From NCBI GenBank assembly GCA_015231755.1, contig JADGAZ010000009.1, positions 62,001-126,000 on the forward strand: a stretch of 64,000 nucleotides of DNA, in the 5' to 3' direction. A model generated the notes under the pieces. That model was not told the origin of the DNA and made no database searches. It worked only from the letters and a program-made list of their open reading frames with translations. Below, one piece after another: positions 57,455 through 64,000 of this stretch. Every line of letters begins with the position of its first letter. Position 1 is the first letter of the stretch. This DNA is from Magnetococcales bacterium. GTDB lineage: Bacteria > Pseudomonadota > Magnetococcia > Magnetococcales > Magnetaquicoccaceae. The position numbers and the translations under genes are program-made.

Positions 57455-60400
57455 ATGCGTTTTTTTGCGGATTTGCACATTCATTCCAAGTATTCGCGGG
57501 CCACGAGTCGGGATTGTGATCTGGAGCATTTGGCGTTGTGGGCGCGGCGCAAGGGCATTGCGGTTCTGGGCAGCGGGGATTGCACCCATCCCGCCTGGAT
57601 TGCAGCTCTCGCCGAGCAGACCGTAGAAGCCGAACCGGGATTGCGTCGCCTGAAACCCGAGCTGGAACGGCAGGTGTCCGAGGGCTTGGGGGTGCCGGGG
57701 ATGGCGCCGGGAGCCGGAGAGCCGGTGCGTTTCATGCTGACCGTCGAGATTTCGACCATCTACAAAAAAGGGGATTGCACCCGCAAGGTTCACCATGTGA
57801 TCGGTGTTCCCTCCCTGGATGCCGCCCGGCGGCTGATTGCGCGTCTGGGGCGCATCGGCAATCTCAATGCGGATGGCCGACCGATTCTGGGACTGGATTC
57901 CCGCGATCTGCTGGAGATCACCCTGGAAGCCGATCCGGACGCCTTTTTGATTCCGGCCCACATCTGGACGCCCTGGTTTTCGGCGTTGGGTTCCAAGTCG
58001 GGTTTCGATTCCATCGAGGCGTGTTACGGGGATCTGTCGGAGCATATTTTCGCGGTGGAGACCGGGCTTTCCTCGGATCCCCCCATGAACTGGCGGGTGG
58101 GGCGGTTGGACCGTTATCGACTGGTTTCCAACTCCGACGCCCACTCTCCCGCCAAGGTGGCCCGGGAGGCGACGGTGTTCACCTCGGCCATGGACTATTT
58201 CGCCATGGTGGGCGCTTTGAAAACCGGCGAGGGATATGGGGGAACCGTGGAATTTTTTCCCGAGGAGGGAAAATACCATCTGGATGGACATCGGGCCTGT
58301 CAGGTGTGTCTGGACCCGGTGGAGACCCGGCGTTTGTCCGGAATCTGCCCGGTGTGCGGCAAGGGGTTGACCGTGGGGGTGTTGAACCGGGTCGAGGAGT
58401 TGGCCGACCGTCCCGAGGGGATCGCCGCTCCCAAGGCGGCGCCGTTTTGGTCCTTGATCCCTTTGCCCGAGATCATCGGCGAGGTGGAAGGTGTCGGGCC
58501 TGCCTCGGGGCGGGTGACCCGCAGTTATGACGAGATGTTGCGGCGTCTGGGGCCTGAGCTGTTCATTCTGGAATCGGTCCCGTTGGAGGAGATCCAGCGT
58601 CATATGTCGTGGCGCATGGCGGAGGCGATTCAGCGGGTGCGGGCCGGGGAGGTGATCCGTTCCGGCGGGTATGACGGGGAGTTCGGAGTGATCCGTGTGT
58701 TCGGGGCCAAGGCGGCCAAGCCCAAACAGGAGATTGGCGCGTTGTTCGCCCCCGGCAGCGTGGAGGAGAGAAGCGTGACCAGGCCCGCGCCGGCGGGGCG
58801 CAAGAAAATTGCGGACGCGGTGTTGCCGGCACAGGCCGGGATTCCGGAGCCGGAGGAGCGGGTGGCGCCGTCGGTGGACGGCCTGAAACCGGAGGAGGGG
58901 GAAGGGGCGTCGGTGGATGGGCTGGATCCCGAACAGGCGTTGGCCGCGGCCTATGGTCACGGTCCATTGTTGATTCTCGCCGGTCCGGGCACGGGCAAGA
59001 CCCGCACCTTGACCTATCGTCTGGCCCGACTGGTGCGGGATGGGGCTGAACCGGAGGCGAGTCTGGCGGTCACCTTTACCCGGCGCGCCGCCGAGGAGAT
59101 GCGGGAACGGTTGGCGGTGTTGCTGGGAGATCTGGCGCGGCGTATTCCGGTGATGACTTTTCACGCGTTGGGGTGGTCGATCTTGCGTCAGTATGGGACG
59201 CGCTTTGGTTATCCGCCCCATGTGGCCATCGCCGGAGAGGTGGAGGCGGTGCGGAGGCTTCAGGAGGATCTTGGAATCTCCCGGAGCGAGGCGGGCAAGG
59301 TGTTGGATGGTTTCAGCCGTTTGCGGCGCGGCGCCGGGTCCGCGACGCCGGAAGAGGAAGCTTCCCAAACCCTGTCGTTGGCTTTTCATCGCGAGGGAAT
59401 GCGTACGCGGGGGCTGGTGGAACTGGAGGATCTGGTGGCCCTGCCCGTGGCCTGGATGAACGCCGTTCCCGAGTTGGCGGAAGAACTGCGCGTCCGTTAT
59501 CGCCGTCTGTTCGTGGACGAATTCCAGGACATCGACGCCACCCAGTACGCCTTGTTGCGCCATCTGATGCCGGCGGATGGGGATGTGTGCGTGATCGGGG
59601 ATCCGGATCAGTCCATCTACGGTTTCCGTGGTGGGGATCCCCGGTTTTTCGCGGCCATGGCGCGGGATTTTCCCGCCATCCGCACGGTGCGTTTGACCCG
59701 CAACTATCGATCTGGCCGGGCCATCGTGCAGGGGGCGTTGGGGGTGATGGAGCGGGCGGTGGAGCGTCGCGAGCGGGCGTTGACCCCGATCCTGGAGGAT
59801 GCGCGGCGCATTGTGGTGCATACTTCCGCCAGCGACCACGCGGAGGCGGAGTTTGTGGTCCGCACCCTGGAAGCGATGATGGGGGGACATGGTTTTCACG
59901 CCATGGACAGTGGCCAGGCGGATGGACACGCCGCCGGGGAGTATGCGTTTTCTGATTTCGCGGTGCTGTATCGTTCCGACGCCCTCTCCTTGCCAGTGTG
60001 TCAGGCGTTGGAGCGGGCGGGGATTCCCTATCAGAAGCGTTCCCACAACCGTTTGCGGGATCATGGGGGGGTCAAGGTGTTGGTGGAGACCATGGAGCGG
60101 GTTGCCGGCGCCGGATCGGTGGGCGAACGGCTGAAACAGGCCGCCGCCCTGGCAGGGCCGGATCCGGAGGTGAGCGTGGCTTTGGAGTGGCTGGCCCCTC
60201 TGGCCGAACGGCATGGAGAGGATGAGGCGGGATTTTTGTCCGTTCTGGCGTTGGGGGCCGAGGTGGATTTGTTGGATCCTCGGGCGCAACGGGTCTCTTT
60301 GCTGACGCTGCACGGCTCCAAGGGATTGGAATATCGGGTGGTTTTTGTCATCGGCTGCGAGGAGGGCATGCTTCCCTGGCGGTTTGGCGACGCCGAAGTC

Positions 60401-60640
60401 AGAGAAGAGGAGACCGAAGAGGAGCGTCGGCTATTGTTCGTGGCCATGACCCGTGCCCGTGAGACTTTGTTTTTGAGTTGGGCCAAGAAACGTCTTTGGC
60501 GTGGCGTCGTGCGTTCCCTGGAGATTTCATCGTTTCTGCAAGGCATTCGCGAGGAGTGGCTGGAGTATCGCACGACACGGGCCGCCGTCCCCAAAAAAAG
60601 CACGCCGGGGGGCAAACAGTTGACGCTGCTTTGGGACTGA
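57455..60640 (+). CDS. Endonuclease Q-like PHP domain, zinc ribbon and UvrD-type helicase fusion
   Basis: 1061 residues in one frame. Residues 1-400 match the EndoQ/TIGR00375 type: metal-binding FADLHIHSKYSRATSRDCDLE (His8, His10), GSGDCTHPAW, DAFLIPAHIWTPWFS and NSDAHSPAKV, followed by a four-Cys zinc ribbon (Cys282, Cys285, Cys298, Cys301). EndoQ cuts DNA 5' of deaminated bases. After a linker comes a full SF1A helicase: Walker A (AGPGTGKT, Lys515), VTFTRRAAEEMRERL, motif II Asp688-Glu689 (VDEFQDID), GDPDQSIYGFRGG, LTLHGSKGLEY and FVAMTRARETL. A lesion-cutting nuclease joined to its own unwinding motor is implied. ATG 57455 follows GAGGGG. Confidence 0.9.
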   Translation: MRFFADLHIHSKYSRATSRDCDLEHLALWARRKGIAVLGSGDCTHPAWIAALAEQTVEAEPGLRRLKPELERQVSEGLGVPGMAPGAGEPVRFMLTVEISTIYKKGDCTRKVHHVIGVPSLDAARRLIARLGRIGNLNADGRPILGLDSRDLLEITLEADPDAFLIPAHIWTPWFSALGSKSGFDSIEACYGDLSEHIFAVETGLSSDPPMNWRVGRLDRYRLVSNSDAHSPAKVAREATVFTSAMDYFAMVGALKTGEGYGGTVEFFPEEGKYHLDGHRACQVCLDPVETRRLSGICPVCGKGLTVGVLNRVEELADRPEGIAAPKAAPFWSLIPLPEIIGEVEGVGPASGRVTRSYDEMLRRLGPELFILESVPLEEIQRHMSWRMAEAIQRVRAGEVIRSGGYDGEFGVIRVFGAKAAKPKQEIGALFAPGSVEERSVTRPAPAGRKKIADAVLPAQAGIPEPEERVAPSVDGLKPEEGEGASVDGLDPEQALAAAYGHGPLLILAGPGTGKTRTLTYRLARLVRDGAEPEASLAVTFTRRAAEEMRERLAVLLGDLARRIPVMTFHALGWSILRQYGTRFGYPPHVAIAGEVEAVRRLQEDLGISRSEAGKVLDGFSRLRRGAGSATPEEEASQTLSLAFHREGMRTRGLVELEDLVALPVAWMNAVPELAEELRVRYRRLFVDEFQDIDATQYALLRHLMPADGDVCVIGDPDQSIYGFRGGDPRFFAAMARDFPAIRTVRLTRNYRSGRAIVQGALGVMERAVERRERALTPILEDARRIVVHTSASDHAEAEFVVRTLEAMMGGHGFHAMDSGQADGHAAGEYAFSDFAVLYRSDALSLPVCQALERAGIPYQKRSHNRLRDHGGVKVLVETMERVAGAGSVGERLKQAAALAGPDPEVSVALEWLAPLAERHGEDEAGFLSVLALGAEVDLLDPRAQRVSLLTLHGSKGLEYRVVFVIGCEEGMLPWRFGDAEVREEETEEERRLLFVAMTRARETLFLSWAKKRLWRGVVRSLEISSFLQGIREEWLEYRTTRAAVPKKSTPGGKQLTLLWD

Positions 60641-60730
60641 CCGATGGCCGGATGAGGCGATTGGAGGGCGCTGTCACCGGCTGCGGGATGATGGGGGGCG
60701 GTTGATCGGAGGCGTGATACTGGAAAAATG

Positions 60731-60779
60731 GTTACAAGAAAGTTACAAAATTGTTACATAATGGTTACGAAACCGTTAT
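60731..60779. repeat. Five GTTAC-type direct repeats with exact 11-bp period
   Basis: GTTAC begins at 60731, 60742, 60753 and 60764, with GTTAT at 60775. The spacers are A/T-rich (AAGAAA, AAAATT, ATAATG, GAAACC). An 11-bp period puts every unit on one face of the helix and is the geometry of binding sites for OmpR/PhoB-type winged-helix regulators (Pho box and related). The bound protein and target gene are unknown; the nearest downstream gene is FKBP, 430 bp away. Confidence 0.75.
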
Positions 60780-60968
60780 GGGAGGATGCCTGTTCATATT
60801 TTTAAGTGGTGGGGCCTGGAACACGATGGGATGGCGATGGATCCATCGATGGATCTGTTGGAATGATTCAGTAACGTCTGCTCATTTTTTGGTTGGATCT
60901 GTTGGGGGGTAAGAATTTCGTTAATGGTATTTGCGTGGGCTTCCTGGCTGGGATGGTGGCATTCGGGT

Positions 60969-60992
60969 TTGCAAGAATCTGCAAAATATGCA
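60969..60992. repeat. Three TGCA-type units spaced 10 and 9 bp
   Basis: TTGCA (60969), CTGCA (60979), ATGCA (60988) followed by A-rich spacers; similar to the clusters at 14154 and 23721 but less regular. Confidence 0.35.
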
Positions 60993-61209
60993 ATATCGTT
61001 GTGTTTTTCAAGAGAGAATTTTTCATTTTCTGCGTTGGATCCCTGGATTTTTCAGATGACTTGTCCTGGGGTTTTTGCTACCTTGAACATGTCGTGAATG
61101 GGGATCTGGTCAATAGGAACGGCCTGCAGGGGGTTTTTCGATGGGGCGCCCATGAATCGGTTCGTATCATGGGTCATTTTCCAAGAAGAATGGTTTATGG
61201 GTGGCAAAA

Positions 61210-61671
61210 ATGGCAGGCGGGTTTGGAAAGATCAGGACCATACTGTTCAATCTGCTGCTCGGTCGCGCACGCGGGGAGCATCATCGCAAGGCGGGTGAGC
61301 GGTTTCTTCAGGCAAACGGGGCGCGTCCCGGCGTGACCACCACCCACACCGGATTGCAGTGGGAGGTGTTGCGGCCGGGTGAAGGGGAGAAACCGGGATT
61401 TTCCAGTCGGGTGGTGGTCCACTATCGGGGCACGCTGGTCAGCGGTGTGGAGTTCGACAGCTCTTACGGGCGTGGAGAACCCACCACCTTCGGGCTGCTG
61501 GATGTCATTTCCGGTTGGCGCGAAGGGTTGCAGTTGATGCCCGAGGGCAGTCAATACCGCTTCGTGATCCCGCCGGATATGGCTTATGGGGGTACCGGCG
61601 CCGGTTTGTTGATTCCCGCGTGGTCCACGTTGATCTTCGAGGTGGAACTGCTCAAGGTTGAATCCCGATAG
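61210..61671 (+). CDS. FKBP-type peptidyl-prolyl isomerase
   Basis: 153 residues. The C-terminal ~110 residues are an FKBP domain: VVVHYRGTLVSGVEFDSSYGRGEPTTFGL, the active-site Trp in VISGWREGLQLMPEG, FVIPPDMAYGGTGAG, and the final strand STLIFEVELLKVE. The first ~40 residues (FGKIRTILFNLLLGRARGEHHRKAGERFL) form a short basic helix as in Mip-like proteins, without a clear signal peptide. ATG 61210 has GGTGG upstream; GTG 61201 is an alternative. Confidence 0.9.
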   Translation: MAGGFGKIRTILFNLLLGRARGEHHRKAGERFLQANGARPGVTTTHTGLQWEVLRPGEGEKPGFSSRVVVHYRGTLVSGVEFDSSYGRGEPTTFGLLDVISGWREGLQLMPEGSQYRFVIPPDMAYGGTGAGLLIPAWSTLIFEVELLKVESR

Positions 61672-61689
61672 ACCGGCTGAACCGTCGCA

Positions 61690-61736
61690 AACGGCCCGGT
61701 CGTCACCGGATCCAGACAGGTGGCGACCGGGCCGTT
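61690..61736. terminator. Strong bidirectional stem-loop between convergent genes
   Basis: AACGGCCCGGTCGTCACC pairs with GGTGGCGACCGGGCCGTT: an 18-bp GC-rich stem with one G-U pair and an 11-base loop. It lies between the FKBP stop (61671) and the end of the Gly/Tyr-rich gene (61745), where it would stop transcription from both sides. Confidence 0.78.
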
Positions 61737-61744
61737 GCAAGCTT

Positions 61745-62032
61745 CTACCAGTTCCACGGCATCCAGGATCCGCCGGGACCACGGTTGTAGTAGGGATAGT
61801 AGCCGCCATAATACGGATAATAGCCGCCACCGTAGGGGGGGTAGCCGCCGTAGGGGGGGTAGTAGCCGTTGTAGGGATAGTAGCCGCCGCCGTAGGGGTA
61901 GCCGCCGGGATAGCCGTAGCCGGGATAGCCGTAATAGGGGTTTCCCCACCAGGCGTTGGCGGTGTCGGGGATGGTCATGGCAGCCGTTCCCAGAATGGCG
62001 GCCAGACCCAGTGCGAGAGCATGTTTTTTCAT
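61745..62032 (-). CDS. Secreted Gly/Tyr/Pro-rich low-complexity protein, sulfur globule protein-like
   Basis: 95 residues. Signal peptide (MKKHALALGLAAILGTAAM, cleavage near ANA) followed by a mature part of about 68 residues made nearly only of Gly, Tyr and Pro (repeats like YPGYGYPGG and YGGYYPYY) with Trp and Asn at the ends. Composition and size resemble the sulfur globule envelope proteins SgpA/SgpB of purple sulfur bacteria; Gly/Tyr-rich surface proteins of other function look alike. GGAGG lies ahead of ATG 62032. It has its own transcription unit, ending at the stem-loop at 61690. Confidence 0.78.
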   Translation of the reverse strand: MKKHALALGLAAILGTAAMTIPDTANAWWGNPYYGYPGYGYPGGYPYGGGYYPYNGYYPPYGGYPPYGGGYYPYYGGYYPYYNRGPGGSWMPWNW

Positions 62033-62214
62033 TCTTGCGGTTCCTCCCATGGTTGATAAAGGTTCATGAATGGGAAATGGCCCGACGCAGGGCCTTCCGG
62101 AGTTTCTCCGGCAACGTAGGATTTCATGCTTGTGATAGCAAAAGCGATCACCGATTTCAACAGAGATTTCAGGGTCTGGGGTGCCATTCAGGGGGGACAG
62201 GGGGGAACAGGGGC

Positions 62215-62828
62215 ATGGAACAGACGGTCGGCGTGGTGCTGGCCGGGGGGCGCTCGCGCCGGATGGCCGGAACGGAAAAAATTTTTTTGCCCTTCCTCAA
62301 TGGCCTGCTTCTGACGCGCATTCTGGAGCGTTTCGCCCCCCAGGTGACATCGGTATGGTTGAGTGCCAATGGGGATCCGGATCGTTTCGCGCGTTTTGGT
62401 CTGCCGGTGATCGGTGATGTCCGACCCGACCACCCCGGTCCTTTGGCCGGGGTGGAGGCCGCTTTTCTGGCCACCGGGGCCGATTGGATCGTCTCGGTCC
62501 CGGTGGATGTGCCCTTTTTGCCGACGGATCTGCTGCAACGGTTGCAGGCGGGAGGATTACAGGAAAATCAATCGGTTGTCGCCGCTTCGGCAGGCCGGAT
62601 CCATCCGGTGGTCTGCCTGTGGCCCCAAGGGGTGCTGCCCTCCTTGAGTGCCGCCCTGGAGTCCGGCAATCGTCGTTTGATGGATTGGTTGGCTTCTCAT
62701 GCCCATCGGGTGGTTGATTTTCCGATGCGACCCGGAGTCCCGGATCCGTTTTTCAATGTCAACGATCCGGATTCCCTGTCCTTGGCGGAACAGTGGGCCG
62801 CCACCGAGCCGTCGGGATACGAACCGAT

Positions 62829-62832
<4 letters not shown>
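62215..62832 (+). CDS. mobA: Molybdenum cofactor guanylyltransferase
   Basis: 205 residues. GTP-binding loop [16 protein letters not shown], then [30 protein letters not shown] and [13 protein letters not shown] are MobA features. It attaches GMP to molybdopterin to give the bis-MGD cofactor. G-rich ribosome site upstream of ATG 62215. Its TGA overlaps the ATG of the sensor kinase. Confidence 0.9.

Positions 62833-64000
<1,168 letters not shown>

Larger units (their letters stand above)
60641..61209. other. 569-bp region without a supported gene, rich in repeats
   Basis: Between the helicase fusion and the FKBP gene. It holds a five-unit 11-bp-period repeat (60731-60779), the 14-bp palindrome CGATGGATCCATCG (60835-60848), and a TTGCA-type cluster (60969-60992). 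AT content is higher than in flanking genes. Frames crossing it (for example 60893-61336) lack a ribosome site and resemble no family. It may contain a regulated promoter or an undescribed small RNA. Confidence 0.55.

Noticed and set aside
57380-60313. 977-codon open frame on the minus strand opposite the EndoQ/helicase fusion
   Set aside because: Arg/His/Pro/Gln-rich antisense translation; the plus-strand frame has complete nuclease and helicase motifs.
60785-60865. 26-codon frame directly after GGAGG downstream of the 11-bp repeat array
   Set aside because: The ATG follows GGAGG with no spacing, so translation would be poor; nothing recognisable in the peptide.
60893-61336. 147-codon frame beginning with TTG, with a hydrophobic stretch
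   Set aside because: No ribosome site, atypical codon use, overlaps the start of the FKBP gene in another frame and matches no family; kept only as unexplained noncoding region.

Overview
The window is about 64 kb of GC-rich bacterial chromosome from a Gram-negative, respiring organism. It carries Tat and Sec secretion signals, periplasmic sensor domains, a CuA-type heme-copper enzyme, cytochrome b561/YceI, and many hybrid histidine kinases. The gene content and the density of multi-step phosphorelay genes would fit an environmental proteobacterium, for example the Magnetococcia or a related alphaproteobacterial line. No rRNA or other taxonomic marker is present, so that placement is a guess. 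No tRNA, rRNA, CRISPR array, insertion sequence or phage gene was recognised.

Layout. (1) 1-6267, minus strand: a Bat (aerotolerance-type) block batA, a batB-batC fusion and batD, followed by a Sel1-repeat secreted protein whose stop overlaps the start of dnaE, which runs off the left edge. (2) 6542-8982, plus strand: methyltransferase, cytochrome b561, YceI and a nitroreductase. (3) 9073-31957: a 23-kb island made almost wholly of signal transduction genes. It holds five full-length hybrid histidine kinases, two diguanylate cyclases, a SpoIIE-type phosphatase response regulator, a Tat-exported binding protein placed before a kinase, an excisionase-like HTH response regulator, and a seven-gene run (24072-31957) that starts with a cytidylate-kinase-like/receiver fusion and contains two stand-alone receivers and a stand-alone Hpt. 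(4) 31970-39590: an ABC exporter plus a polytopic NnrS-like membrane protein, divergent from a heme-copper enzyme cluster (small membrane protein, CuA subunit II, subunit I, heme O synthase, SCO). Subunit I keeps the metal-binding histidines but lacks the usual active-site tyrosine, so it may be a NO reductase of the sNOR (norSY-senC) kind rather than an oxidase. (5) 39718-51870: a small AT-rich ORF, a family-4-like uracil-DNA glycosylase, map, a double-PDZ protein, then carA-carB-greA-rlmE-guaB-guaA and a cold-shock protein. (6) 52382-64000: a GAF/GGDEF protein, metY, a lytic transglycosylase, a TauD-like dioxygenase, a large Endonuclease Q-like/zinc ribbon/UvrD helicase fusion, a noncoding stretch with phased direct repeats, an FKBP isomerase, a Gly/Tyr/Pro-rich secreted protein resembling sulfur globule proteins, mobA, and the 5' part of another sensor kinase.

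How the parts work together. Many neighbouring genes overlap by ATGA (sel1/dnaE, batA/batB, methyltransferase/b561, kinase/phosphatase-RR, ABC genes, mobA/kinase), so translational coupling is common. The signalling island gives inputs (Cache, GAF, PAS, helical periplasmic sensors, a binding protein), phosphotransfer parts (Hpt) and outputs (c-di-GMP synthesis, phosphatase, HTH, nucleotide-kinase-like domain), and looks like one regulatory network. Noncoding regions contain two periodic repeat elements: an 11-bp-period GTTAC array at 60731-60779 and 9-bp-period TTGCA clusters at 14154, 23721 and, less regularly, 60969.
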